Positions 36,134-44,246 are shown, counted from the stretch's first letter. The stretch is 64,000 bases of DNA from Chitinophaga eiseniae (GCF_012641265.1 NZ_JABAHZ010000006.1:372001-436000); one strand, 5' to 3'. Translations and numbers: made by a program. The notes: generated by a model not told the origin, from the sequence alone.

Positions 36134-36256
36134 CACTACAAGTTAGGAATGCTAAGATAACAAATTCTGTGTTAAAATAGAGAGAATATTAGAAAAGATT
36201 GTAACACAAAAGTTGGATTATCAACACTTTTTATATGTAACTTTTAATAAATTTTG

Positions 36257-37075
36257 TCAGACAGCCATAAACTGCATTGCCAGCCAGTTGTTCTTTTCTA
36301 TCTTCTTTTCCTTTACAAATCCCTGACTAACAGCAGATTCGGTGATTTGCGCCTCATCCGATGGCAGGATCCCACTCAACAGCAGTATTCCCCCTGGTTG
36401 TAACAGTCTGCGCATATCTCCCATAAATTGTAGTAAAATGTTACAGTTGATATTTGCCAGCAATATATCATATTTTTCGGTAATAGCATCAAGATTATCC
36501 GCCTGCCAGATCTTTATCTTTTTCATATTATTGGCAGCGATATTTTCTATCGTGTTATTAACAGCCCATTCATCGTAATCAATGGCATCTACTACAGCAG
36601 CACCCATCATTTCTGCCAGGATAGCCAGGATACCAGTGCCGGTACCGAAATCAAATACGCGTTTTCCGGAAAAAACGAGCGATTCCATCAGCTTTATCAT
36701 GGAAGAAGTAGTAGCATGATGCCCTGTTCCGAACGACATCTTAGGCGTAATCACAATTTCATAGGCAGGCTGCGGATCAAATGGGCGATGGAAATCTGCC
36801 CGGATACCACAAAAATCGTCCACCTGCACTGGCTCAAAATTGCTTTCCCACACCGCATTCCAGTTCTCCGGCAAAATTGTTTCTTTCGTATAGCTAACAC
36901 CGTGAGGAGCCAGTGTTTCCTTCAGTAAAGCCTCATCAAAATCAGCTTCCGGGATATAGGCGACCAGTGCATCGGTTTGCTCCTCAAATCCTTCATAACC
37001 CAGCAACGATAGCTGGGCCACCAACAGGTCAGACTGCTCCGCGCCTGTACGCATAGTTATAGCAATGTAAGACAT
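36257..37075 (-). CDS. prmA: Ribosomal protein L11 methyltransferase
   Basis: This 272-residue protein has the PrmA SAM-binding core: MSFGTGHHATTSSMIKLME, VFDFGTGTGILAILAEMMGA, DYDEWAVNNTIENIAAN and LLANINCNILLQFM. It trimethylates lysines and the N-terminus of ribosomal protein L11. The N-terminal domain is shorter than in E. coli, as usual in this phylum. The start MSYIAITM at 37075 lies seven bases after a TATCTTTG promoter box; the longer frame would begin inside or before that box. It is probably monocistronic. Confidence 0.93.
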   Translation of the reverse strand: MSYIAITMRTGAEQSDLLVAQLSLLGYEGFEEQTDALVAYIPEADFDEALLKETLAPHGVSYTKETILPENWNAVWESNFEPVQVDDFCGIRADFHRPFDPQPAYEIVITPKMSFGTGHHATTSSMIKLMESLVFSGKRVFDFGTGTGILAILAEMMGAAVVDAIDYDEWAVNNTIENIAANNMKKIKIWQADNLDAITEKYDILLANINCNILLQFMGDMRRLLQPGGILLLSGILPSDEAQITESAVSQGFVKEKKIEKNNWLAMQFMAV

Positions 37076-37081
37076 AGAGCG

Positions 37082-37089
37082 CAAAGATA
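37082..37089 (-). promoter_or_regulatory. TAnnTTTG box of prmA
   Basis: TATCTTTG on the minus strand is seven bases from the prmA ATG. The flanking DNA (37094-37129) holds AAAGCCCAAAGC and GCTTGATGCTTT, another inverted AAAGC pair. Confidence 0.45.
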
Positions 37090-37134
37090 ACGTAAAGCCC
37101 AAAGCTTTCTTCTCTCCGCTTGATGCTTTTTATT

Positions 37135-37142
37135 TATATTTG
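37135..37142 (+). promoter_or_regulatory. TAnnTTTG box before the small secreted protein at 37168
   Basis: TATATTTG lies 26 bases before the ATG at 37168. It is a full match to the -7 consensus, with no good TTG at the expected upstream distance. Confidence 0.45.
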
Positions 37143-37167
37143 ATTTATAAATAATATAAAATATCCT

Positions 37168-37737
37168 ATGAAAGCACTGTTCTTGCTGCTGGCCGGTATC
37201 ACCGTGTCGTTTGCCGGCATGGCCCAGGTGATTAAAGTAAAACCTGCTGAACCTATCACTGATTCTATCGTGTACCAGACCGAAAATGTGACCATGATCT
37301 TCGATCGTAAAACCCTCTATGATTATATGGTATCTATGGATACTACGCTACGCGGTCATAAGTACGATAATAAAGTATTTAATAGCGTACAATTTTCCCG
37401 GATGAATGCGATCGATATGGGTAATCATTTCCGTAAAGCCTATTGCTACCTGGAAGACAGCACCAATAAGGACTTCAGCTATAGCACCAGTAAAATGAAT
37501 ATGCTGTGGGCCGAAGATGGAGGCATTATGCTGCCTTATGTGGAAGAACTATTGCCAGACCTGTTGGCAGCAGGCACCGTGCGGGTGATCGACAGGAGCA
37601 CCAAAGCAGCCCAACCTGCGTATAAAATGATTGCAGAACCAGTAGATGGAAAAAACTACCGGGTATTCCGGTTAAACAGTGGGAAAGAGATTTTCCGGGA
37701 GAGTACTTTCCGGGTAGAGCAGCTCACCAGGCGGTAG
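37168..37737 (+). CDS. Unknown small exported protein
   Basis: This 189-residue protein is of no recognised family. The signal peptide is residues 1-19 (ending FAGMAQ). The mature part has NVTMIFDRKTLYDYMVSMD, MDMGNHFRK-like AIDMGNHFRKAYCYLED, and a C-terminal region with YRVFRLNSGKEIFRESTF. There is no membrane helix after the signal and no lipobox, so it is probably periplasmic. It has its own promoter box and terminator and is convergent with pnp. Confidence 0.7.
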   Translation: MKALFLLLAGITVSFAGMAQVIKVKPAEPITDSIVYQTENVTMIFDRKTLYDYMVSMDTTLRGHKYDNKVFNSVQFSRMNAIDMGNHFRKAYCYLEDSTNKDFSYSTSKMNMLWAEDGGIMLPYVEELLPDLLAAGTVRVIDRSTKAAQPAYKMIAEPVDGKNYRVFRLNSGKEIFRESTFRVEQLTRR

Positions 37738-37755
37738 TAAGTTTACTTAAAATGG

Positions 37756-37790
37756 GAAAGCAGCCACCGGGGGTGACTGCTTTCTTTTTA
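37756..37790 (+). terminator. Terminator between the small secreted protein and pnp
   Basis: GAAAGCAGCCACC, a three-base loop and GGTGACTGCTTTC form a 13-bp stem with one mismatch, followed by TTTTTA on the plus strand. On the minus strand the following sequence is weaker (CCCATTTTAAG). Confidence 0.82.
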
Positions 37791-37823
37791 TTTAATTCCA
37801 GTTATCGCTAGCTATTACGATGC

Positions 37824-40181
37824 TTATTCTGCATCAAAGGTAGGCTCCTGTGGTTTTTCGTTGCGGCTGTTGTAATCGCCGCCACCACGGTTGTGGTCAC
37901 GGTCGCCACGGTTGAAATCACGTCTGTCGCCACCGCCACGTCTGTCATCGCCACCGCGTCTGTCGTCACGGGGACCACGTCTGTCGCCACGATCACCACG
38001 GTCACGGAACTCGCCTCTTTCTGGTCTGTCGCCGCGTTCTTCACGTTCTGGTCTTTCTACATAACCTTCTGGTTTAGGCATCAGCACTTTGCGGCTCAGC
38101 TTAAACTTACCGGTTTTAGGATCGGTACCAGTCAGTTTCACTTTCACTTTTTCACCTTCAGACAGCACACCTTCCATCGTTTCCAGGCGTTTCCAGGAAA
38201 CTTCAGAGATATGGAGTAAGCCTTGTTTACCAGGCATGAACTCAACGAAAGCACCATAAGGCATGATGGATTTTACTACGGATTCATATACTTCACCTAC
38301 TTCAGGTACCGCAATGATTCCTTTCACCCATGCAACCGCTTTATCCAGGCCATCTTTCTGTGCAGAGAAGATGCTTACTTCACCGGTTTCACCCACTTCT
38401 TCAATGTTGATGGTAGTACCGGTTTCACGTTGAATTTCCTGTATAATCTTACCACCGGGTCCGATTACAGCGCCGATAAATTCACGGTCGATAATAATCT
38501 TCTCCATGCGTGGAGCGTGTGGTTTAGGTTCAGGACGGGCAGCAGGTACTGCTTCGTACATGGCCTCAATGATATGCAGGCGACCTTTCCTGGCCTGAGC
38601 CAGTGCAGAGCGCATTACATCCATGCTTAAACCATCTACTTTAATGTCCATCTGTATACCAACGATACCATCGCGGGTACCGGTAACTTTAAAGTCCATG
38701 TCACCCAGGTGATCTTCATCACCGAGGATATCGGTTAATACCGCCCATTTACCATCGGAAGCGCGGGAGATCAGTCCCATTGCCACACCGGAAACGTGTT
38801 TAGGCAAAGGTACGCCTGCGTCCATCAGTGCCAGTGAACCGGCACATACAGTAGCCATGGAGGAAGAACCATTGGATTCGAGGATATCGGAAACTACCCT
38901 TACCGTGTAAGCATAGTCGCTTCCCGGCATCATTTGCTTCAGGGAGCGCATCGCCAGGTTACCGTGTCCTACTTCGCGACGGCCGGGACCGCGCATCATT
39001 TTTACTTCCCCGGTAGAGAATGGAGGGAAGTTGTAATGCAGGATGAATTTGGAATAGTTGGAAACAGCAGCAGTTTCTATCAGCAGTTCATCTTCTGGAG
39101 TACCGAGGGTAACAGTAGTCAGGGACTGTGTTTCACCACGGGTAAACAGGGCAGAACCGTGAGGAGAAGGCAGGATATCAGTTTCCATTGCCAGTGGGCG
39201 CACCTGGTCCAGTGAACGTCCATCCAGGCGAACAGATTCATCCAGGATCATGTTACGGATCACTTCTTTTTCCAGGTCGTGCAGGTATTCTTTTACCAGC
39301 GGCTGATCCTCTTCGGGCAATTCGCCCAGGTGTTCTTTCAGCTCTTCGCCGATAGCAGCAAAAGCATCACTGCGATCGTGCTTGGCGGAGGCGGATTTAG
39401 CCACCTTATATATTTTTTCAGTAGCAAAGGCTGCTACTTTTGCTTCCAGTTCTTCGTTCTGGTGAGGTTGTGCGTACTCACGTTTGCCTTTCACACCTTT
39501 CAGGTCACGCAGTTCTTCCTGTGCCTTCACCTGTACACGGATAGCAGCATGTGCTGCCTCGATGGCCAGGATCAGGTCTTCTTCCTGGCATTCCTTACTT
39601 TCACCTTCCACCATCATGATGTTCTTGTCGGTAGCACCAATGATGAAGTCCATGTCGGCTTTAGCCAGTTCTGTGCGGTTAGGGTTGATCACGTATTTGC
39701 CATCAATGCGGGCAACACGTACTTCGGAAATAATTTCCTGGATGGGCACATCAGAAACAGCCAGCGCAGCAGATGCAGCCAGGCAGGCCAGTGCGTCCGG
39801 CATTACTTCCGGATCGGAAGATATCAGGGTAACGAGTACCTGTACTTCACATAAATAGTTATCGGGGAACAGGGGGCGCAGCGCGCGGTCAATCAGGCGG
39901 GAAATCAATACCTCGGAATCAGACAACCGACCTTCACGCTTGAAAAATGAACCGGGTATGCGGCCGGCGGATGCAAATTTTTCCTGGTAATCAACTGTAA
40001 GGGGGAAGAAAGACTGACCTGGTTTGGGTTCTTTATTTGCTACCACAGTGGCCAGCAAAATTGAATTCCCTAAACGCACCGTTACCGCACCGTCGGCCTG
40101 ACGGGCCAACTTGCCGGTTTCGATGGTCACCATACGACCGTCTCCTATATCGAACTTCACTGAAATAGGTGTCAGATTCAT
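37824..40181 (-). CDS. pnp: Polyribonucleotide nucleotidyltransferase (PNPase)
   Basis: This 785-residue 3'-5' phosphorolytic exoribonuclease of mRNA turnover has two RNase PH-like domains. The first covers roughly residues 10-230 (FFPLTVDYQEKFASAGRIPG). The second is around 310-560 (SLTTVTLGTPEDE, REVGHGNLAMRSLK). The catalytic acids lie in GDEDHLGDMDFKVTGT. KH (IGPGGKIIQEIQRETG) and S1 (YGAFVEFMPGKQGLLHISE) RNA-binding domains follow. After the S1 domain an Arg/Gly/Asp-rich tail of about 60 residues is added, reminiscent of RG tails that bind RNA. It is downstream of rpsO on the same strand with a terminator between. Confidence 0.97.
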   Translation of the reverse strand: MNLTPISVKFDIGDGRMVTIETGKLARQADGAVTVRLGNSILLATVVANKEPKPGQSFFPLTVDYQEKFASAGRIPGSFFKREGRLSDSEVLISRLIDRALRPLFPDNYLCEVQVLVTLISSDPEVMPDALACLAASAALAVSDVPIQEIISEVRVARIDGKYVINPNRTELAKADMDFIIGATDKNIMMVEGESKECQEEDLILAIEAAHAAIRVQVKAQEELRDLKGVKGKREYAQPHQNEELEAKVAAFATEKIYKVAKSASAKHDRSDAFAAIGEELKEHLGELPEEDQPLVKEYLHDLEKEVIRNMILDESVRLDGRSLDQVRPLAMETDILPSPHGSALFTRGETQSLTTVTLGTPEDELLIETAAVSNYSKFILHYNFPPFSTGEVKMMRGPGRREVGHGNLAMRSLKQMMPGSDYAYTVRVVSDILESNGSSSMATVCAGSLALMDAGVPLPKHVSGVAMGLISRASDGKWAVLTDILGDEDHLGDMDFKVTGTRDGIVGIQMDIKVDGLSMDVMRSALAQARKGRLHIIEAMYEAVPAARPEPKPHAPRMEKIIIDREFIGAVIGPGGKIIQEIQRETGTTINIEEVGETGEVSIFSAQKDGLDKAVAWVKGIIAVPEVGEVYESVVKSIMPYGAFVEFMPGKQGLLHISEVSWKRLETMEGVLSEGEKVKVKLTGTDPKTGKFKLSRKVLMPKPEGYVERPEREERGDRPERGEFRDRGDRGDRRGPRDDRRGGDDRRGGGDRRDFNRGDRDHNRGGGDYNSRNEKPQEPTFDAE

Positions 40182-40258
40182 AATAAAGTGAGGATTAATG
40201 AGATAACGTTATCCATTTTACAATCACAAGGATAACAAAACGTATACATACAAAAAAA

Positions 40259-40287
40259 CTATTCCCAACCATAAAAGTTGGGAATAG
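40259..40287 (-). terminator. Terminator of rpsO
   Basis: On the minus strand CTATTCCCAAC, a seven-base loop and GTTGGGAATAG form an 11-bp stem followed by seven T. It separates rpsO from pnp. A 12-base palindrome GATAACGTTATC (40202-40213) lies between this and pnp. Confidence 0.88.
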
Positions 40288-40306
40288 CGCTATAATTAAG
40301 TCATGG

Positions 40307-40579
40307 TTATTTCCTGATACCTAACTTCTCGATAAGGGCACGATAGCCTGTGAGGTTGGTTTTAGATAAGTAGGAAAGTAAACGCTTTCTCTGGCCAACC
40401 ATCTTCATCAAACCACGGTGGGTAGAGAAATCTTTTTTGTTTTCTTTCAGGTGACCGGAAATGCTGTTGATACGCTCAGTCAGCAGCGCGATTTGTGCTT
40501 CTACAGAGCCGGTATTTTTTTCGCTTCCACCAAATTCCTTAAAAATATTGGCTTTCTTTTCAACAGTTAAGTAAGACAT
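40307..40579 (-). CDS. rpsO: 30S ribosomal protein S15
   Basis: This 90-residue primary 16S rRNA-binding protein has the signature blocks GSVEAQIALLTERINSISGH, KDFSTHRGLMKMVGQRKRLL and TGYRALIEKLGIRK. The start MSYLTVEKK at 40579 is chosen over an upstream frame of 18 codons because it matches the family and follows a strong promoter (40631-40661) at a normal distance. The rpsO-pnp neighbourhood is conserved in many bacteria; here a terminator lies between them. Confidence 0.97.
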   Translation of the reverse strand: MSYLTVEKKANIFKEFGGSEKNTGSVEAQIALLTERINSISGHLKENKKDFSTHRGLMKMVGQRKRLLSYLSKTNLTGYRALIEKLGIRK

Positions 40580-40630
40580 CTTTAAAAATAATAAGTAATA
40601 ATAATGTTTTTTGTCGCTATTTTTCCGGTG

Positions 40631-40661
40631 CAAAGGTAATTTAAAAAATAGGAATTACCAA
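40631..40661 (-). promoter_or_regulatory. Promoter of rpsO
   Basis: On the minus strand TTG (40661-40659) and TACCTTTG (40638-40631) are separated by 20 bases. The leader of about 45 bases is A/T-rich with no obvious structured autoregulatory site. Confidence 0.65.
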
Positions 40662-40727
40662 TTAACCCGAAATTTATAATAAATGAATGATAACCACTAT
40701 TTGTAAATCTCTCCTTCTCAACAACTC

Positions 40728-41423
40728 CTAAGAAGAAAAATTCACAGCGGCGTTATCTGTTACATGTCCGTTTTCGGTTCTTAACACCCTCGACGGAAAT
40801 TTCTGTAATACAATATAATCATGTGTGGCCATTACAATGGCGGTTCCCTCCCGGCAGATACGGAACAATAACTGCATAATACCATCGGAAGTTTCCGGAT
40901 CCAGGTTACCGGTAGGCTCATCTGCCAGGATCAGCTTAGGTGAGTTCAGCATAGCACGGGCAATATCCACACGTTGCTGTTCTCCTCCCGACAACTCATA
41001 AGGCATCTTAAATCCCTTGGTGCCCAATCCCACTTTTTCCAGTACATCTGTGATCTTAGCCTCCATTTCCTTGACATCCTGCCAACCTGTAGCCCGCAGG
41101 GCAAACTTCAGGTTATCATGCACATTCCGGTCGGTCAACAGCTGGAAATCCTGGAATACCACTCCCAGATTCCGGCGAAGATACGGCACTTTTTTCCAAT
41201 CCATCTTCTTCAGATCAAAACCTACGACCTGCCCTGTACCATCGTTCAACGGCAAGTCACCATATAATGTCTTCAGTAAACTGGATTTACCTGTACCGGT
41301 TTTGCCAATCAGATATACAAACTCCCCCTTGTTCACCGTGATGTTCACATCAGACAAAATCAATGATTGCCCCTGGTAAATGCTGGCATTTGTTAACTGG
41401 ATAATAGGTTGTTCAGCCGTCAT
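40728..41423 (-). CDS. ftsE: FtsE-like ABC transporter ATPase
   Basis: This 231-residue ATPase has Walker A GKTGTGKSSL, Q-loop VFQDFQLLTDRNV, signature LSGGEQQRVDIAR, Walker B LILADEPTGNLDPE and switch His in ATHDYIVL. The best match is FtsE, which with FtsX links division to cell-wall hydrolases. FtsX is not adjacent in this window, so a MacB/LolD-type ATPase remains possible. The start MTAEQPII at 41423 is preferred over an ATG 11 codons upstream. It is transcribed alone, divergently from blaI. Confidence 0.85.
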   Translation of the reverse strand: MTAEQPIIQLTNASIYQGQSLILSDVNITVNKGEFVYLIGKTGTGKSSLLKTLYGDLPLNDGTGQVVGFDLKKMDWKKVPYLRRNLGVVFQDFQLLTDRNVHDNLKFALRATGWQDVKEMEAKITDVLEKVGLGTKGFKMPYELSGGEQQRVDIARAMLNSPKLILADEPTGNLDPETSDGIMQLLFRICREGTAIVMATHDYIVLQKFPSRVLRTENGHVTDNAAVNFSS

Positions 41424-41520
41424 GTCCTTTTCTGTTTTACGATCTGTTGCGGGCAAAAATAACTAATTAAAAAATAACTCGTTGTGCTAATATGTCAATC
41501 TCCCCAGATTTATTTCTCTC

Positions 41521-41562
41521 AAAAACTAAAAAAATAGTTTTTAAACTAAATAATTAGTTTTA
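41521..41562 (+). promoter_or_regulatory. Tandem palindromes, BlaI operator candidate
   Basis: Two adjacent dyads share the half-site ACTA/TAGT: AAAAACTA, six bases, TAGTTTTT (41521-41542), then AAACTAA, four bases, TTAGTTT (41543-41560). They lie 27-68 bases before the BlaI-type regulator gene and also face the ftsE promoter region. BlaI/MecI repressors bind such dyads as dimers and usually autoregulate. Confidence 0.6.
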
Positions 41563-41588
41563 ACTTAACATCATAAACCGAAAAAGGG

Positions 41589-41960
41589 ATGAAACAACTT
41601 ACCAAAGCAGAAGAACAAATTATGCAAGCCCTGTGGGAAACGGGTCCTGCTTTTGTGAAAGACATTATTGAAGTAATGCCCGAACCCAAACCGCATTACA
41701 ACACGGTGTCTACGCTCATCAAAATCCTGATAGAGAAAGGCTTTGTTGACTTTAAAGCCTTCGGTAAATCACATCAATATTTTGCCCTGGTTACCAAAGA
41801 TGCCTACAGCCATAAAACGGTGAATAACATTGTAAAGGGCTATTTCAACGGCTCTTTCAGCAACATGGTTTCTTTTTTTGTGAAAGAAAAGGAATTAAGC
41901 ATCTCTGAATTGGAAAAACTGATTACCCAGATTAAGGAATCCCAAAAACCCAAACAATGA
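41589..41960 (+). CDS. BlaI/MecI/CopY-family transcriptional repressor
   Basis: This 123-residue repressor has an N-terminal winged helix (LTKAEEQIMQALWETGPAFV, followed by KPHYNTVSTLIKILIEKGFV as recognition helix). The C-terminal dimerisation helix carries the site normally cut by a BlaR1-type protease. The stop overlaps the start of the M56 protease gene by four bases (ATGA), so they form one operon. There is no beta-lactamase gene here, so the signal and targets are unknown. Two dyads upstream suggest autoregulation. Confidence 0.92.
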   Translation: MKQLTKAEEQIMQALWETGPAFVKDIIEVMPEPKPHYNTVSTLIKILIEKGFVDFKAFGKSHQYFALVTKDAYSHKTVNNIVKGYFNGSFSNMVSFFVKEKELSISELEKLITQIKESQKPKQ

Positions 41961-43639
41961 ACCTGCTGCTCACCTATATCGCTAAAGTGATCATCTGCTC
42001 GGCTGTATTGTATGGTTATTACTATATAGCACTGCGCAATAATCGTTTTCACCAATGGAACCGGTATTACCTGGTATTAATTACAGTGATATCGCTGCTC
42101 ACGCCCCTGTTGCGTATCCCGTTGCCCATACCGCAGGAAGAACCATCGACCATGATGTCGTATACCAGTCGCATGATCACGCTCCGGGAGTCGGTGATAC
42201 CACCCGCTAACCCGGCCATTACCACAGGGACCATCATGAACGCCGTGTATACACTGGTGATGGCGTTATTACTCTTACGTATACTCGTGAGTATTTTCAA
42301 TATTCGTCAACTGATACGCCGCAGCCAGGTGCAGGAAGTACCACCTTATAAGTTTGTGGAAAACCAGGAGATCAAAGCGCCCTTTTCTTTCTTTTCCTAT
42401 ATTTTCTGGGATCAGCACACCTCCCTGCAGACAGCAGAAGGCCAGCAAATACTAAAACATGAACTGGTGCATTTGCAGGAAAAACACAGTGCCGACAAGC
42501 TTTTCATGGAAATTGTTACGGCTATATACTGGATTAACCCCATCTTCCATATCATTAAACGGGAGCTGGCGCTGGTACATGAGTTTATGGCTGATAAAAA
42601 AGCCGCCGGGGAAGAAGTAGCCGGTTATGCCCAAACAATCCTGCAAATGGCTTTCCACAGCAAACAATTCAGTTTTACCAACGATTTTTTTCACCCGCCT
42701 ATAAAAAGAAGAATACTTATGCTTACACAATTTCATACGCCCCGATTCAGCTACCTGCGGCGTATCCTGGTATTGCCCGTAGCAACCGGTATTTTCTGCT
42801 CGCTTGCTTTTGTGGCTGATAAGCGTCCTTCCGCCATTCGGACGCTTAACACCACTATCAGCGAAGCAGCAGTGATGGATACTACTCCCCGTAAAATAAC
42901 GCCCAAAAAAGAAACTGCATCCGAACCGGTATTTACTTTTGTAGAACAACCACCTGTGTTTAAAGGAGGAGAGGATTCTTTGAACAGCTACCTGACCCGA
43001 ACCCTCAAATATCCCAAGGAGGCCGTGGCAAAAAAAATATCGGGCGCCGTTTTCGTACAATTTGTGGTGGATAAAAAAGGGAACATCTCCAATGCAAAAC
43101 TAGTAGGCAGAGATCCCGGCGCGGGTATAGCACAAGAGGCCCTGCGCGTAGTAAATGCGATGCCCCGTTGGGTACCCGGCAAACAAGATGGTAAACCAGT
43201 ATCGGTGCAGTTCAATCTCCCTATCCGCTTTTCATTGGGTGACAGCAAGTCTGCCACAGGGAAGCAACACATTGAATTTACGCCGCCTCCGCCTCCACCA
43301 CCTTCCCCAGGGCCCACCGAGATATTTACATTTGTAGAACAACCTCCTACTTTCCGTGGCGGCGAGGCAGCACTGACCAAATACCTGTCTTCCAACATTA
43401 AATATCCACGGGGTGCCCAGGAACAGGGCATTTCGGGTACCGTTTTCGTTCAGTTCATTGTGATGGATGATGGTAATCTCAGGGATATTCATATCGTTGG
43501 CACCCAAAAAGGTGGTGGGCTCGATGATGAAGCCATCAGGGTAGTGAAAGCCATGCCCAAATGGAATCCCGGCATCCAGAACAAGCATGCAGTCAATACC
43601 GAATTTAATCTGCCCATCCGGTTTACCTTGCAGGAGTAA
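41957..43639 (+). CDS. BlaR1-type M56 metalloprotease with two C-terminal TonB domains
   Basis: This is a 560-residue protein. The N-terminal half has helices at about 1-20, 35-55 and 92-112. The cytoplasmic zinc motif KHELVHLQEKHSADKL follows (H168, E169, H172), then a last helix near 270-290 (ILVLPVATGIFCSLAFVA). The C-terminal half is periplasmic and holds two copies of a TonB C-terminal domain (about 325-420 and 455-558). Each starts FVEQPP(V/T)F(K/R)GGE, ends NLPIRF(S/T)L, and they are joined by a proline-rich linker (PPPPPPPSPGPTE). Instead of a penicillin sensor it carries TonB domains, so the signal may come through contacts with envelope proteins. It would cleave the BlaI partner. 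Confidence 0.9.
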   Translation: MNLLLTYIAKVIICSAVLYGYYYIALRNNRFHQWNRYYLVLITVISLLTPLLRIPLPIPQEEPSTMMSYTSRMITLRESVIPPANPAITTGTIMNAVYTLVMALLLLRILVSIFNIRQLIRRSQVQEVPPYKFVENQEIKAPFSFFSYIFWDQHTSLQTAEGQQILKHELVHLQEKHSADKLFMEIVTAIYWINPIFHIIKRELALVHEFMADKKAAGEEVAGYAQTILQMAFHSKQFSFTNDFFHPPIKRRILMLTQFHTPRFSYLRRILVLPVATGIFCSLAFVADKRPSAIRTLNTTISEAAVMDTTPRKITPKKETASEPVFTFVEQPPVFKGGEDSLNSYLTRTLKYPKEAVAKKISGAVFVQFVVDKKGNISNAKLVGRDPGAGIAQEALRVVNAMPRWVPGKQDGKPVSVQFNLPIRFSLGDSKSATGKQHIEFTPPPPPPPSPGPTEIFTFVEQPPTFRGGEAALTKYLSSNIKYPRGAQEQGISGTVFVQFIVMDDGNLRDIHIVGTQKGGGLDDEAIRVVKAMPKWNPGIQNKHAVNTEFNLPIRFTLQE

Positions 43640-43663
43640 CACAACTATTATTCATATAACATC

Positions 43664-43695
43664 GCCCTCTGCTAAGGCAGGGGGCTTTTTATTTT
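43664..43695 (+). terminator. Terminator after the M56-TonB gene
   Basis: GCCCTCTGC, loop TAAG and GCAGGGGGC form a 9-bp stem with one G-T pair, followed by TTTTTATTTT. Confidence 0.8.
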
Positions 43696-43728
43696 GCTTC
43701 ATTTTACCCATCTTTATAAAAAAATCCT

Positions 43729-44184
43729 ATGCCACTATCCTATTGTCACCTGGCGATCCCTATTATCATGGGGCTATCTTTTTCCTCCACTACCCATCAG
43801 CAGGCAGTTTTACATCATTACGAAGCAGATACCACGCGGCAACCCGACATGGAGCAGGTATTTACGCTGGTAGCAGATCCCCCGCACTTTCCGGGTGGAG
43901 ATTCCGCCCTGCAAAATTATCTTGATAAAAACCTCCGGATTCCTAAAGCAGCCGTAGCGGCTAAAGTTGCCGGTACAGTGTATGTACAGTTTGTCGTAGA
44001 TAAAAAAGGGAATCTCCTGTATCCCAATGTTTCCGGGCCCTACAAAGGATATGGGTTGGAAGAAGAAGCCGTACGGGTAGTAAGTAGTATGCCCCGGTGG
44101 GAACCCGGGAAAGAGAAAGGGAAGTCGCTGAATGTAAAGTTTGACCTGCCGGTCACGTTTACTTTGCCCGAGCCGAAGAAATAA
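43729..44184 (+). CDS. Stand-alone TonB C-terminal domain protein
   Basis: This 151-residue protein has a short hydrophobic N-terminus (residues 8-20), probably a signal peptide or anchor. A single TonB C-terminal domain closely resembles the two in the gene before it: LVADPPHFPGGDSALQNYLD, GTVYVQFVVDKKGNLLYP, EEEAVRVVSSMPRWEPGK. The shared GTV(F/Y)VQF and AMPRW/SMPRW motifs point to tandem duplication. No proline-rich spacer or ExbBD-contact segment is evident, so it may not be an energy transducer. A terminator separates it from the protease gene, so it may be separately expressed. Confidence 0.82.
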   Translation: MPLSYCHLAIPIIMGLSFSSTTHQQAVLHHYEADTTRQPDMEQVFTLVADPPHFPGGDSALQNYLDKNLRIPKAAVAAKVAGTVYVQFVVDKKGNLLYPNVSGPYKGYGLEEEAVRVVSSMPRWEPGKEKGKSLNVKFDLPVTFTLPEPKK

Positions 44185-44212
44185 AAAAGGCCGATAGAAA
44201 AATACTAATTAA

Positions 44213-44246
44213 AAGTCCCGTTGCGCCATGCGGCGCAACGGGACTT
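44213..44246. terminator. Bidirectional terminator between the TonB-domain gene and purM
   Basis: AAGTCCCGTTGCGCC, loop ATGC and GGCGCAACGGGACTT form a perfect 15-bp stem. It is flanked by AATTAAA on the left and CCTATTTTA on the right. Confidence 0.82.

Noticed and set aside
37850..38060. Array of short direct repeats resembling CRISPR-like spacing
   Set aside because: The repeats encode the Arg/Gly/Asp tail of PNPase in frame. Repeat units are short and irregular with no unique spacers or cas genes.
43300..43930. Open frame on the plus strand at 43587-43925 overlapping the M56 and TonB genes
   Set aside because: It spans a clear terminator and two well-supported gene ends in a different frame.
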